A DNA stretch of 64,000 nucleotides from Coriobacterium glomerans PW2 (GTDB lineage Bacteria > Actinomycetota > Coriobacteriia > Coriobacteriales > Coriobacteriaceae). The notes below the pieces were generated by a model. The model did no database searches and was not told the origin of the DNA. It saw nothing but the letters and a program-made list of their open reading frames with translations. Position numbers and translations under genes: made by a program. The first letter of the stretch is position 1, and every line of letters starts with the position of its first letter. Location of the stretch: NCBI RefSeq assembly GCF_000195315.1, contig NC_015389.1, forward strand, positions 310,001 to 374,000. Reading direction: 5' to 3'. Shown here one piece after another: positions 35,964 to 45,031 of this stretch.

Positions 35964-37598
35964 GTGGGGAAATGGCGCAGCTTACTCAGACTCATGCCGT
36001 TCGTGCGGCCGTATCGGGGGCGTTTCGCCTTGGGCTGCCTCGGTCTTCTGGCGGGATCGCTGCTCGCGCTGCCGGGTCCGCTGCTCATCGGTCAGGTGAC
36101 CGACCGGGTCTTTCTCGGAAGCAGGAGTCTGGAGCAGCTTCTGGTCTACCTCGCTGTCATCGCGGGGCTCTACATCGTGGGCTATGCCGTTTCCATTGCG
36201 ACGCAGACCGCCTTTGTGCGCATCAACAATCTCGTGGTCAACGATATGCGTACGGCGGTCATGAGCAAGGTGATGGATCTGCCGATGAGCTATCTGTCGG
36301 GCGTCGAGAAGGGTTACGTGCAGGCAAGGATTCAGGAGTGCTCTTCGATCGGAACGCTGTTCACGCCGAGCGTCATCAGCACCTTTTTCACCGTCGTGCA
36401 GGCGACGATGGCGATCGTCACCATGTTCGTGCTCAATTGGATGCTCGCGCTCGTCGTCGTGGGGCTCGCGCCCGTGGTCCTGCTCACGTCGCGCTCCTCG
36501 GGCCGTGCTCTGGCGGCCGGTGCCAAGGAGAACATGGAGTCGACCGCGACGCTCAATGCGGCCTGTTTCGAGATCGTGAACGGCATCGAGGACATCAAGA
36601 TCCTGAACGGCAAGGCACCTCATTTGAAGCTGTTCGCCGAGAAGATCGCCCGGCTGGTGGAAAGCGGTGTAAAGCTGGGCAGGATGGGCGTCGTGTTCAT
36701 GGGCAACATCTTGCTCGTGAACAACGCGACCTCTCTGCTGATCCTGTTCGTCGCTGGTCTGCTGATCTTGCACGGACAGTTCACCGTCGGTCTGTTTCTG
36801 ACCTTTTCCCAGTACAGCACCCAGGTGTTCTCGAGCACGACGAGCATAAGCACGCTGATCACGTTTCTGAAGCCGGTGTGCTTGGGCACCGAACGCCTCT
36901 ACGAGCTACTCGATATGGCGGCAGAGGACGGGCCCGGCGCCCACGAGCTCACAGAGCCGATCCGTCGCCTCGACTTCGAGGATGTGAGCTTCCGCTACGG
37001 TGATGAGCTGCCGCTGGTGCTCGGTGGCGTCAGCTTCTCGATCGACGCCGGCGAGCGGGTGCTGCTGCAGGGTGCGAATGGCTCGGGCAAGACGACGATC
37101 CTGAAGCTGCTGCTCGCGCTCTACCGACCGACCTCCGGGCGCATCACGATCAACGGCGAGGACTCCTGCAATCTGCGCTCGGCGGATCTCAGAAGAAGGA
37201 TCGCCGTGGTCTCTCAGAGCATCTTTCTTTTCCATGGTACGGTGCTTGACAACATATTGCTCGGACAGCAGGGCAAGACGCGCTCCGATGTCGAGGCGCT
37301 CATCTCCCGACTCGGCATGGAGCGCTTCTTCTCACGACTGGCAGACGGGCTTGACACCGAGATCACGCAGAGCTCATCGAGCGTGTCCGGAGGGCAGGCC
37401 CAGGTCATAGCGCTGGTCCGCGCACTGCTTTCCGACAGCGACGTCATGCTGCTTGATGAGCCGGTGGCCAATGTCGACGCGGAGGCGCGCGATCTTGTGG
37501 TCGGCTGTCTTGAACGAGGTCAGTTCAACGGGATGCTCATCGTCATCTCGCACCAGACCGAGGGACTGGAGTTCCTGAGGCGACGGATCCGGATCTGA
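35964..37598 (+). CDS. ABC transporter, fused permease and ATPase (exporter type)
   Basis: 544 residues. Six membrane helices (residues ~15-310) are followed by an ATPase domain: Walker A GANGSGKTT, Q-loop VVSQSIFLFHG, signature VSGGQAQ (Val in place of the usual Leu), Walker B VMLLDEP and H-loop ISHQ. Half-transporter, so it acts as a homodimer. Substrate unknown; lipids, peptides or drugs are all possible. GTG 35964 after AGAGGAGG is the start. It stands alone, with no accessory biosynthesis genes nearby. Confidence 0.9.
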   Translation: MGKWRSLLRLMPFVRPYRGRFALGCLGLLAGSLLALPGPLLIGQVTDRVFLGSRSLEQLLVYLAVIAGLYIVGYAVSIATQTAFVRINNLVVNDMRTAVMSKVMDLPMSYLSGVEKGYVQARIQECSSIGTLFTPSVISTFFTVVQATMAIVTMFVLNWMLALVVVGLAPVVLLTSRSSGRALAAGAKENMESTATLNAACFEIVNGIEDIKILNGKAPHLKLFAEKIARLVESGVKLGRMGVVFMGNILLVNNATSLLILFVAGLLILHGQFTVGLFLTFSQYSTQVFSSTTSISTLITFLKPVCLGTERLYELLDMAAEDGPGAHELTEPIRRLDFEDVSFRYGDELPLVLGGVSFSIDAGERVLLQGANGSGKTTILKLLLALYRPTSGRITINGEDSCNLRSADLRRRIAVVSQSIFLFHGTVLDNILLGQQGKTRSDVEALISRLGMERFFSRLADGLDTEITQSSSSVSGGQAQVIALVRALLSDSDVMLLDEPVANVDAEARDLVVGCLERGQFNGMLIVISHQTEGLEFLRRRIRI

Positions 37599-37676
37599 GG
37601 AGCGATTGATCGGGGGTCCGGTATCCGCGCACCTTGGAGCCGGGCATGCGACGATACGATCGCTCCGCTCGAGGGA

Positions 37677-37745
37677 CTTCCGAAAATGTGAGGTCTATCA
37701 CATTTCACCCGTGGTGTTATGTGATGAATATCACATCTTCGGAAG
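37677..37745. promoter_or_regulatory. 27-bp imperfect inverted repeat containing two CRP-type sites
   Basis: Arms 37677-37703 and 37719-37745 are imperfect complements, separated by 15 bases. Each arm contains the full consensus TGTGA-N6-TCACA: 37687-37702 and 37720-37735. Their centres are 33 bp apart, close to three helical turns. That matches the CRP/FNR-family recognition pattern. It stands between the ABC exporter and a broken DUF4143 fragment, only 13 bp before the latter, so the gene it once served may be deleted. Confidence 0.7.
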
Positions 37746-37757
37746 AATCGAAGTCTC

Positions 37758-37977
37758 ATGGAACGCGACATCATCCCGATCGAGGTCAAATCCGGCTCGA
37801 TCGTTGATTCGCCGAGTCTGAGCTATTTTGGCGAGGCGCCATGCGTCTCAAACCCCGCTGCGATTGCGCTTCTCCCTGCGCAATATTTCATGGCGCGACG
37901 GACTGCTCAACATACCGCTGTATCTGGCCCATCGAACGCCGCCGCTTATTCAACTCGCGCTAAAGAGCGCGGCGTAG
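37758..37977 (+). pseudogene. C-terminal remnant of a DUF4143 ATPase, frameshifted
   Basis: One frame opens ERDIIPIEVKSG, the conserved strand of DUF4143 (nuclease-like fold) domains. After ~25 codons another frame takes over and reads LRFSLRNISWRDGLLNIPLYLAHR up to a stop at 37977, again typical of the DUF4143 C-terminus. The AAA domain is absent and a frameshift separates the pieces, so it is a pseudogene. A full-length AAA_14/DUF4143 gene of another subfamily lies at 45.8 kb. Confidence 0.6.
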
Positions 37978-38046
37978 CACGCGTTTGCACCCTGTCCGAG
38001 TAGCTTGCCTCGGATTCCTTTTGCGCTGCGATGAAAGCATGGCGCG

Positions 38047-38757
38047 CTACAGCTCGCGTCGCTCGTAGACGCGGATCGACACCAGTGCGCTCATGGCGAG
38101 CAGGATGATCACGAAAGCCGCAGCGCCGGCGATCGCCAGCTTGGCCCCGTCCGGCGTCATGACGAACGCGAGTGCGCCGCTCAGCGCATCCATGGCCTCG
38201 CCGCCAGCGACGCTGACGATCAGAAACGGGGTGGCCAACACAAGAATCATCGCGACCGGTAACAGCATCGCGGCTTTGGAGAGACCGAACTTGAAGAACG
38301 CCGGCAGGCTGACGCTGATGGTGACCGTGCCGAAGGCGAAGCAGACACCGCCCACCGCGAACAGGGCGATGAGGGGATTCTTGTCGAGCGACAGGACGTC
38401 GGCAAGGGGCCCGGGCAAAGGTATCGTCGAGGAGACCACCGCGATCAGCGCGGCAAGCGCGCTCGGGACCAGAGCCAGCAGCAAGCTCATGAGCAGCAGG
38501 GCCGCGTAGCGCCCCAGCACCACGTCGCGACGGGATACCGGCAGCGTCATGCGATATGCGCTCCAGCCCGTCTTTTCATCATTGGTCGCGGCGGACGAGA
38601 TGATCGTGACGAGAAAGACGAACGCGACCGCCGAGACGGAGACGACCAGCGAGCGAAACAGGATGATCCATAGGACCATGGTGAACACGCCCGACCAGAT
38701 CAGTGATTTCAACGAGCTTCTACAGAGTGTCATCTCGCAGAGGAACATGCGTTTCAT
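38047..38757 (-). CDS. ABC-2-type permease
   Basis: 236 residues with six membrane segments, beginning MKRMFLCEMTLCRSSLKSL. The loop SSAATNDEKTGWSAYRMTLPVSRRDVVLGRY is the family hallmark: a cytoplasmic stretch between helices 2 and 3 with the conserved Arg/Asp. Start 38757 overlaps the stop of the ATPase gene (ATGA), so the two are translationally coupled. It forms the membrane half of the exporter encoded by the next gene; substrate unknown, often antibiotics or peptides. Confidence 0.88.
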   Translation of the reverse strand: MKRMFLCEMTLCRSSLKSLIWSGVFTMVLWIILFRSLVVSVSAVAFVFLVTIISSAATNDEKTGWSAYRMTLPVSRRDVVLGRYAALLLMSLLLALVPSALAALIAVVSSTIPLPGPLADVLSLDKNPLIALFAVGGVCFAFGTVTISVSLPAFFKFGLSKAAMLLPVAMILVLATPFLIVSVAGGEAMDALSGALAFVMTPDGAKLAIAGAAAFVIILLAMSALVSIRVYERREL

Positions 38758-39698
38758 GAGCAGTCGCCACCTTTCAGCATGAGTGCCATGTAATCGTCGA
38801 CCGTCATGCGGTCGCAGGGGATGTCCGGCAGCTGGCGCATGAACGCGAACCGATCGGGCACGAGCACATCGACATCGCGCGCATGCCGCAGGCATCGCAG
38901 CTCCCCGGTCGCGATGGCGCCCGAGGCTCTGATCGCGTCCAAGTCGACCTCGCGGCATCGAGCGATGCCCGCGCGATCGGTGATGTCATCTTTCGGCAGG
39001 CAGAAGACGATGCGTCCTGCATCGATGCATACCACCGTGTCGGCGATCTTGTCGAGATCTGACGTGATATGAGAGGACATGAGGACGGCGTGTCCCGGCT
39101 CGGTCACGAAGCTGAGCAGCAGATCGAGAACGTCATCGCGAGCCAGCGGATCGAGACCCGCGGTCGCCTCATCCAAGATGAGCAGATCGGGGTCATGCGA
39201 CAGCGCGCAGGCGAGGCTGAGCTTCATGCTCATGCCGCGGGAGAGCTCCTTTACCCTCTTGTCCGGTTCGAGCTCGAACCGTTTGAGATAGTCGATGAAT
39301 CGAGCGCGGTCCCAGCGATCGAAGGCGTTCGCCATGATACGGCCCACCTCGGCGACGCTCAGATGATCCGGCACACTGACGGTATCGAACACCACGCCGA
39401 CGCGCTCTTTGAGCGATGAGCGCGCACCGTCCGACAGGTCCCGTGGCGCAGCACCCAAAACGCTCGCCTCACCGCCATCGGCGAAGATCAGACCGAGCAG
39501 AGCCTTGATAGTCGTCGTCTTGCCCGCGCCGTTCTTGCCGATGAGCCCTACGATCTCGTTGGGTCTCACCGTGAGATCGATGCCTCGCAGGCTGAAGCTG
39601 TCATAGTGCTTGGTGAGACCGTGCGCCTCTATCAGCGGCGCGGAGCCGATCGTCGCTCCCGTTTCACGCTCGGCCGTGTGCATGTCGCTTCCGTTCAT
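38754..39698 (-). CDS. ABC transporter ATP-binding protein (BcrA/YtrB type)
   Basis: 314 residues. Walker A GKNGAGKTTTIKALL, signature LSRGMSMKLSLACAL (the LSRGM variant of BcrA/CcmA-type exporters), Walker B LLILDEATAGLDP and H-loop MSSHI. The ~95-residue C-terminal extension (FCLPKDDITDRAG onward) is a regulatory tail. Start ATG 39698 after GAGGACTG, 2 bp from the gntR stop. Together with the GntR regulator and the permease it forms a YtrA-type operon, usually induced by cell-wall-active compounds. Confidence 0.92.
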   Translation of the reverse strand: MNGSDMHTAERETGATIGSAPLIEAHGLTKHYDSFSLRGIDLTVRPNEIVGLIGKNGAGKTTTIKALLGLIFADGGEASVLGAAPRDLSDGARSSLKERVGVVFDTVSVPDHLSVAEVGRIMANAFDRWDRARFIDYLKRFELEPDKRVKELSRGMSMKLSLACALSHDPDLLILDEATAGLDPLARDDVLDLLLSFVTEPGHAVLMSSHITSDLDKIADTVVCIDAGRIVFCLPKDDITDRAGIARCREVDLDAIRASGAIATGELRCLRHARDVDVLVPDRFAFMRQLPDIPCDRMTVDDYMALMLKGGDCS

Positions 39699-39700
39699 GA

Positions 39701-40078
39701 TCAGTCCTCGCTTTCCTGCAACAGCGTGAGCATGTCATGCAGTCTGTCATCGGCCAGTCCGGTTGAGCGCGCCTTGGCGATTGCCTGGCCGAGCAGCGCC
39801 TCGACCTCGCGCAACCGCTCCTCCCGGATGATCTCGGCGTTCCCGCCGGCCACATAGCTGCCCTTGCCCTGCACCGTGTCGATGAATCCCTGTCCCTCCA
39901 GATCCTCGTAGGCGCGCTGCGTGGTGATCACGCTCACGCGCAGATCGCTTGCCAGCGCGCGGATGCTCGGGAGCCGCTCGCCCTCGGATAGCCCGCCGGT
40001 CAGGATCAGCTCTTTGATCTGGGTGGAGATCTGCTCATAGATGGGCTTTGCGCTCGAGTTGGAGATAATGATGTCCAC
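39701..40078 (-). CDS. GntR-family regulator, YtrA subfamily
   Basis: 125 residues: winged HTH (KPIYEQISTQIKELILTGGLSEGERLPSIRALASDLRVSVITTQRAYEDLEGQGF) and a short dimerisation helix pair, as expected of the YtrA group. It starts GTG 40078 after AAGGGAAA. First gene of the operon with the ABC ATPase and permease, which it presumably represses. Its promoter holds a perfect dyad between -35 and -10 (40229-40256). Confidence 0.93.
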   Translation of the reverse strand: MDIIISNSSAKPIYEQISTQIKELILTGGLSEGERLPSIRALASDLRVSVITTQRAYEDLEGQGFIDTVQGKGSYVAGGNAEIIREERLREVEALLGQAIAKARSTGLADDRLHDMLTLLQESED

Positions 40079-40228
40079 CAGTCTTTGTTTCCCTTCGTAA
40101 GCGTCGGGCGGACGTCCCCGTCACCCTATCGCGTCGCCATCCTTCAGTGCGATCCAGCCTGCGGCCCGAGCGCGCGGATCGTTCGCAGGCGTCCTGCTTC
40201 GAGCAAAGTGTCTATAGCAGACAAGTAC

Positions 40229-40256
40229 AGTATATACATCGATGTACATTTGGCAA
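40229..40256 (-). promoter_or_regulatory. Autoregulated promoter of the gntR-ABC operon
   Basis: On the minus strand TTGCCA (40256-40251) and TATACT (40234-40229) are spaced by 16 bases, and that spacer contains the perfect 12-bp palindrome TACATCGATGTA (40235-40246). A regulator bound there would exclude RNA polymerase. This fits the YtrA-type GntR protein encoded immediately downstream. Confidence 0.65.
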
Positions 40257-40596
40257 GAGGAAACTTCGGACTGCGGCGCCCACCGTGATCAGCGCGATGG
40301 CTGAGATGCCGGCTCGGCGCCGGCGGCGTCGCTGCTGAATCATCGCTCTGCTGCCGCCGCATCTGCGTTCCGTGCAACCGCCAGCGTCCTACGGTCATTC
40401 TCGCGTGCTGAATGCTGGGAACGGCCCGGAACGCGTACGTTCGCGCGCACGGCGCTCGTCTGGGATCTGGCTTCATGCCGCGGGAGCCGATATCAGATTG
40501 ATGTTCGCGACCGTGCCGGTACCGTTCGCTCAGTACCGATGCAGGCGCGTGCGGCCCACCCAACACCTTGAATCCGAACCGAATGAGAGAAGTTCG
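40257..40596. other. Intergenic region between the gntR promoter and the GH2 stop codon
   Basis: Short overlapping frames, none with a start site or recognisable family. GC content and composition are like the flanking coding DNA. No terminator with a T run is seen after the GH2 gene. Confidence 0.5.
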
Positions 40597-42558
40597 TTAT
40601 AGCTCGTCGTCCAGCTTGTTGACGCGGCGATCGTAGGTGAGGATGCCGTTGAGCTCCTCCTCCACATCGGAGAGCTGCGTGTAGACGAACCCGGCGAGCC
40701 CCTTGGGCTCGAGTGCCGCCGCCTCGGCGAGCGTGCGACGCACGGCGTCTCTCCACTGCGCGGCGGTGGGGAAGCTTCCGTAGCCGTAGGCGTGCGGCGA
40801 GGCCATGTGATCGGGGGTTTGCTGGGCGAGGCCGCCGAACTCCGAGATGATGAACGCCCGGCACCCTCGGCCGGCAGCATAGCCGCGCAGCGCGCCGTGG
40901 CGGTGATCGACGGTGAGCGGACGGAAGTAGTTGTGATGGCTCAGATAGTCACCGCAGCGCTGATCGTACCAGCCGCTCACGGCGTCAATCGGTCGCGAGG
41001 GATCGATGCGGTGCACGCGTTCGGCGGCTTCGAGCGCATCGAACTGTCCCCATCCCTCGTTGAACAGCACCCAGGTCACGATCGACGGATGGCCGGCGAG
41101 CAGGTGCACCATCGATGCGCAGGTCTCGATCCATTCGCGGCTATAACCCTCATCGTCGGCGGCGAGGGCGCGCCGGTGCCGAGGCGTGTCATCGCGAAAC
41201 GCTCCCCAAGACGCTTTGAGCAGCGTCGGCTTGCGGCTCGTGTGCCACAGGCTGTAGGGGCCGCCGCCCGAGACGGCGTCTTGCCACACGAGCATGCCGA
41301 GACGGTCGCAATGCCAATACCAGCGCGCGGATTCGATCTTGATGTGCTTGCGCAGCATGTTGAAGCCGGCTCGCTTCATTTCGACGATGTCGTGGACGAG
41401 CGCCTCGTCTGCGGGCGCGGTCATAAGCCCATCGGACCAGTACCCCTGATCGAGCACGCCTTTGAGGAAGAGGGGGGATCCGTTGAGGAAGAAGCGCGCG
41501 ACGCCGGAGTCGTCAGGTGCCACGCCGACGCTGCGAAACGCGCAGTAGCTGCTCACGGTATCGAGCGATCCCGCATTCGCTCCAAGCTGCAGCGTGGCTT
41601 CGACGCGGTAGAGGTGAGGATCGTCCGGCGACCAGAGGTGGGGCTGCTCGAGACGGATCCTTCCGGTCGCCCGCGCGCGGCCCGAAGCGTATCGCTTCAC
41701 GTGGATCTTCTCGGCGGGGCGGCCGTCCGCGGCACCTCTGCTCGGATCGCTCACCGCCAGCTCGAGCACGGCCGATCCGCGCACAAGCCCGGCCGGATCG
41801 GCGATCTCTGCTGCGATCGAGAGATGCCCTTGCGCGTCGCCGTCGAGCGTCAGCGACGAGACGTAGGCAGCGGGCACCACCTCGGTCCATACGCTGCGCC
41901 AGATGCCGCTCTGAGGCGTATACCAGATGCCGCCCGGTTTCAGCCGCTGTTTGCCGCGCAGCTGGGTGCCCGCGTCGGTGGGGTCATATGCGCACACGGC
42001 GAGCTCAGCCTCGGATGCAACGCATATGTTGGCGAACGGCGTGATGTCGATGTCGAACGGCAGATAGCCGCCGCTATGGGTCCCTGCGAGCGCGCCATCG
42101 ACGAACACCGCGCATGCCCAGTCCACAGCTCCGAAATGCACGAGCAGCCTCCGGTCGCCCTCGAGTGCCGGCAGCTCGATGCGCCGGCGATACCAGAGCA
42201 GCTCGTCAGGAGCGAGGGTTCTGCCCACACCGGACAGCGGTGCCTCCGGTGAGAAGGGCACGAGGATCTGTCCGTCGAAATCACGAGGTACGGACCTTTG
42301 GCGCATAGCGGCAAGGATCTCATCGCTCTCGCACGCAGCCGTTTTCCGCAACGGCCCATCTTGTTCGAGCGGTACGATCGCGTAGTCCCACAGGCCGTTG
42401 AGCATGGTATAGTTGTCGCGCATGAGCTGCGGCCGCGGATGCTCGCTCAGTACGTGGTCCGGGTCGATCGATTCTCTCCACGGCGTCGCGAGTGCTGAGA
42501 GCTCTTCGCGCACATGGCTCTTCGCGCTGCCGAGCACCCGCTTGATATCGAGCATCAT
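40597..42558 (-). CDS. Glycoside hydrolase family 2 protein
   Basis: 653 residues, no signal peptide. Domain order is standard for GH2: jelly-roll sugar-binding (MLNGLWDYAIVPLEQDG, GAVDWACAVFVDGALAG), immunoglobulin-like domain, then the (alpha/beta)8 barrel with the acid/base Glu in TWVLFNEGWGQF and the nucleophile Glu in FIISEFGGLA. Substrate could be beta-galactoside, -glucuronide or -mannoside; the sequence does not decide. Start ATG 42558 (AGGAAAG site); the frame extends 21 codons upstream without support. Isolated; no transporter adjoins. Confidence 0.88.
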   Translation of the reverse strand: MMLDIKRVLGSAKSHVREELSALATPWRESIDPDHVLSEHPRPQLMRDNYTMLNGLWDYAIVPLEQDGPLRKTAACESDEILAAMRQRSVPRDFDGQILVPFSPEAPLSGVGRTLAPDELLWYRRRIELPALEGDRRLLVHFGAVDWACAVFVDGALAGTHSGGYLPFDIDITPFANICVASEAELAVCAYDPTDAGTQLRGKQRLKPGGIWYTPQSGIWRSVWTEVVPAAYVSSLTLDGDAQGHLSIAAEIADPAGLVRGSAVLELAVSDPSRGAADGRPAEKIHVKRYASGRARATGRIRLEQPHLWSPDDPHLYRVEATLQLGANAGSLDTVSSYCAFRSVGVAPDDSGVARFFLNGSPLFLKGVLDQGYWSDGLMTAPADEALVHDIVEMKRAGFNMLRKHIKIESARWYWHCDRLGMLVWQDAVSGGGPYSLWHTSRKPTLLKASWGAFRDDTPRHRRALAADDEGYSREWIETCASMVHLLAGHPSIVTWVLFNEGWGQFDALEAAERVHRIDPSRPIDAVSGWYDQRCGDYLSHHNYFRPLTVDHRHGALRGYAAGRGCRAFIISEFGGLAQQTPDHMASPHAYGYGSFPTAAQWRDAVRRTLAEAAALEPKGLAGFVYTQLSDVEEELNGILTYDRRVNKLDDEL

Positions 42559-42633
42559 GTCACCGACTTTCCTGGGGAAGAAGCGTCCCGACCGTCTACC
42601 CTTCATCATAGTCGCCTGCACCCTGCAGCGGAC

Positions 42634-43442
42634 AGCGAAATAGATCGCCGCCTCTCGTGCGATCCGCGCGCGCAGCCCAGGTCGTGTGAAGCCCTAAGAT
42701 GGGTATGTGTCCCACAGAGCTCGGAGGTGAGCGAGAAGACAGGGGGCAGCTCATGTGCAGCGAGTTCAAGATGATCCCCGATGAGGATCTCGAGTACGTC
42801 CTCGAGAGCGTTCGCGCTCGGCGCGCCGTCGGAGAGCTTCCCGCGCGGCCGGCTCGCAATCGTAGCGCCTATCCGAAGTCGGTCGCTTCGGTGGTGGTCC
42901 CGTTAGAGGGTGATTTCGTGCTGCGCGAGATGATCTGGGGCTACGAGCGTCCGTGGCTGAAGGTGCCCATCTTCAACACGCGAGCCGACACCGCCATGAG
43001 CCCGCAGGGGCGCAACATGTGGCGCGACTCACTTGAGCATCGACGCTGCATCATTCCCACGCTTGGTTTTTACGAGCCGCATAAATCTGAGAGGACCACA
43101 AGCGAGCGAACCGGACGGCCGATCAAGCAGAAGTTCCTGTTCACCTCGCCGCTCGGACCTCTGCTGTTCATCGCCGGCATCTACGAGGACGGCCATTTCT
43201 CGATGATGACGACCCAGCCGAACGCGTGCGTCGAGCAGATCCACAACCGGATGCCGGTGGTGCTCCACCAAGACGAGCTCGATCTGTGGAGCGGCAGCTC
43301 GTATGAGCGGGTGTTCGACAGAGACGGCTTCGCACTCGAGCCCACGCGCGTGGTGTAGCGCTCTCTCGCCGAGTTGAAATCGATCCTGCGCATGCCTCGC
43401 GCAGGCTCGCGTTCTCAGAGGCCCACGCTGTCGGGTACCATG
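42634..43442 (+). repeat. Direct repeat copy A (HMCES gene and flanks)
   Basis: About 0.8 kb with a near-identical second copy at ~44914-45721, same orientation, ~2.3 kb away. Similarity covers ~115 bp upstream of the gene, the gene itself, and ~80 bp after its stop; it fades at GTCGGGTAC. The segment between the copies holds the XRE/membrane-protein pair. Confidence 0.75.
42753..43358 (+). CDS. HMCES/YedK-type SOS response-associated protein, copy A
   Basis: 201 residues. Start ATG 42753 places Cys at position 2 (MCSEFKM), the residue that in HMCES/YedK crosslinks to abasic sites in single-stranded DNA; an in-frame ATG at 42699 would destroy that and is rejected. Other active-site segments are FNTRADTA, GFYEPHK and HNRMPVVL. 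The protein shields abasic sites from error-prone repair. A nearly identical copy lies at 45.0 kb (12 differences in 201 residues). Confidence 0.92.
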   Translation: MCSEFKMIPDEDLEYVLESVRARRAVGELPARPARNRSAYPKSVASVVVPLEGDFVLREMIWGYERPWLKVPIFNTRADTAMSPQGRNMWRDSLEHRRCIIPTLGFYEPHKSERTTSERTGRPIKQKFLFTSPLGPLLFIAGIYEDGHFSMMTTQPNACVEQIHNRMPVVLHQDELDLWSGSSYERVFDRDGFALEPTRVV

Positions 43443-43742
43443 AATCAGCGAGGACCGGTGCGATGACCGTGTGGCCCCGCCGCTCAGTTCTCGGTGATTA
43501 TTCTGCTTGGATAATTTTGAACATCAACATCCGCTCAGGGCCAGCATCGGCGGGAGTGCCACCGGGGTGCGATTCGAAGCGAGATGGCATCGGGACGGCA
43601 GCCTCGGCTAGCAACAACAACTTTATGCCGACGGATCTGGAAGCCGCGTTGACCTGGTCCAGAACATGAACTATACTTCACATGAAGGAAACTTCATATT
43701 TTAACCGAGGCCGCAGATGCGTGCCGCCCGAGAGGAGGATGA
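43359..43742. other. Intergenic region without a supported gene
   Basis: The first ~85 bp belong to the direct repeat. A frame at 43463-43669 has no usable start site and no family resemblance. Immediately before the XRE gene, GAGAGGAGGATGA supplies a strong ribosome-binding site. Confidence 0.5.
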
Positions 43743-43985
43743 TTGAACAACAGGGTCAAAGAACTGCGCGTCGCGCAGGGTCTCACGCAGCAGCAGCTCG
43801 CCTGTGCGGTCCATGTCTCTTCGCGCACGATCATCTCGATCGAGAAGGGCCGCTACAACCCCTCGCTGCTGCTGGCGTATCGCCTCGCGCTCGCGCTCGG
43901 CACACCCATGACCGAGCTGTACTGTCTTGCGGAGAACCTGCGTCGCGAAGACGGCGAGGAATCGGACGGCCGTCAACGAACCTGA
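43743..43985 (+). CDS. XRE-family HTH regulator
   Basis: 80 residues, start TTG 43743 behind GAGAGGAGG. HTH_3 domain (RVKELRVAQGLTQQQLACAV, VSSRTIISIEKGRYNPSL) followed by LALALGTPMTELY, then a short charged tail. Such small repressors pair with the membrane protein that follows 13 bp downstream, a combination frequent in Firmicutes and Actinobacteria (function unclear). The pair sits between the HMCES duplicates. Confidence 0.85.
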   Translation: MNNRVKELRVAQGLTQQQLACAVHVSSRTIISIEKGRYNPSLLLAYRLALALGTPMTELYCLAENLRREDGEESDGRQRT

Positions 43986-43998
43986 GAGGAAGAACTCC

Positions 43999-44469
43999 AT
44001 GCGTATGGTGATCATTGAGGGCATCGGCAACACGATCATGTTGGTGCTCATCGGCTTCGCCTTGACGGCGGGGCTTTCCGTCGACATCGGCCCCCGGTAT
44101 TTCTACATCGTCATGAACGGTTGGGTGTTCGCGCTTGTCGCGTATCTGATCTGCTATATGATCATTCTCTTGCGGGAGAATCGTCGTCAGGGGGCCCCTT
44201 TCTCGCGTCTGCTCTTCGGGCTGCAGCTGCACGCCGATGTCGACGAGCGCGAGGCGCTCATCAGTTGCCGGGCGGGGCGCATCGCATATCTCGCCGTCAT
44301 CGTGAACGCTGGCGTGGATCTCTGGCTGCTCGCCGTGGCACGTATTGCAACAGCGGCCTCGCTGATCACACTCGATGCATACGCGTTCGGCTGCTGGCTG
44401 ATCATCATCATGTGCATCGTCGCCAACCTGTCCTACTTGATTGCCTGGTCGCACGCGTATCTGCGGTGA
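43999..44469 (+). CDS. Four-helix membrane protein paired with the XRE regulator
   Basis: 156 residues with four membrane segments (NTIMLVLIGFALTAGLSV; YIVMNGWVFALVAYLICYMI; IAYLAVIVNAGVDLWLLAVA; YAFGCWLIIIMCIVANLSYL) and a basic loop between helices 2 and 3. It resembles small membrane proteins encoded downstream of XRE regulators, but I cannot name the family. GAGAGGA precedes the ATG. It may sense membrane state and act with the regulator; this is a guess. Confidence 0.65.
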   Translation: MRMVIIEGIGNTIMLVLIGFALTAGLSVDIGPRYFYIVMNGWVFALVAYLICYMIILLRENRRQGAPFSRLLFGLQLHADVDEREALISCRAGRIAYLAVIVNAGVDLWLLAVARIATAASLITLDAYAFGCWLIIIMCIVANLSYLIAWSHAYLR

Positions 44470-45031
44470 GACGATCATCGCGTCTCGTGTAGAAGCTGCC
44501 GATCAGCGTCTACGATGCCCACCGCCTTCTTGGGCGGCCTCTTCGGCGTCGCACGCGGCGGCACCGGAGCGCTCGCGCCGATTGGACTTGAGCCTTTCGG
44601 TCTCTGCCATGCCCTGCGCGGGGTCGAGACGCTTGGTGCATTGTTTTGGTGAAAAGAAACACACGACTGAAATTGCAATCCAAGAAAATATCAGGAGTGC
44701 GGTGATCTTCTCGATTGCGAACCTGCTGCAAGGGCTCAAACCTCAGAGCATGAATGCTTTCTCAAGGCGTCCCACCGCCACGTCAGATCCTCGATGAGGC
44801 TCTTAGATGCATTTGGTAGGCGGTCCCACCTCATCAAGGGCAGGTTAAGGGCAAATCATGTGCAGCAGAAAACGTTCGGCGAGGGCAAAGCGGATTGCGG
44901 CGCTCAAGTCGCAGCGAAACGCGACGGCGCTTCTCGTGCGATCCGCGCGCGCAGCCCACGTCAGGTGAAGGCCTAAGATGGGTATGTGTCCCACAGGGCG
45001 CGGCCGCGAACGAGAAGACAGGGAGCAGCTC
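44470..45031. other. Intergenic region without a supported gene; right part belongs to direct repeat
   Basis: A plus-strand frame around 44650-44800 reads HTTEIAIQENIRSAVIFSIAN but lacks a start site; overlapping minus frames are shadows. From ~44914 the sequence is the upstream flank of the second HMCES copy. Confidence 0.5.

Noticed and set aside
40792-42252. 486-codon plus-strand open frame
   Set aside because: Antisense shadow of the GH2 gene, whose catalytic motifs are all intact on the minus strand.
42699-42752. Upstream ATG as start of HMCES copy A
   Set aside because: It would bury the catalytic Cys2; the internal ATG with its own site gives the required Met-Cys N-terminus. The same holds for copy B at 44978.
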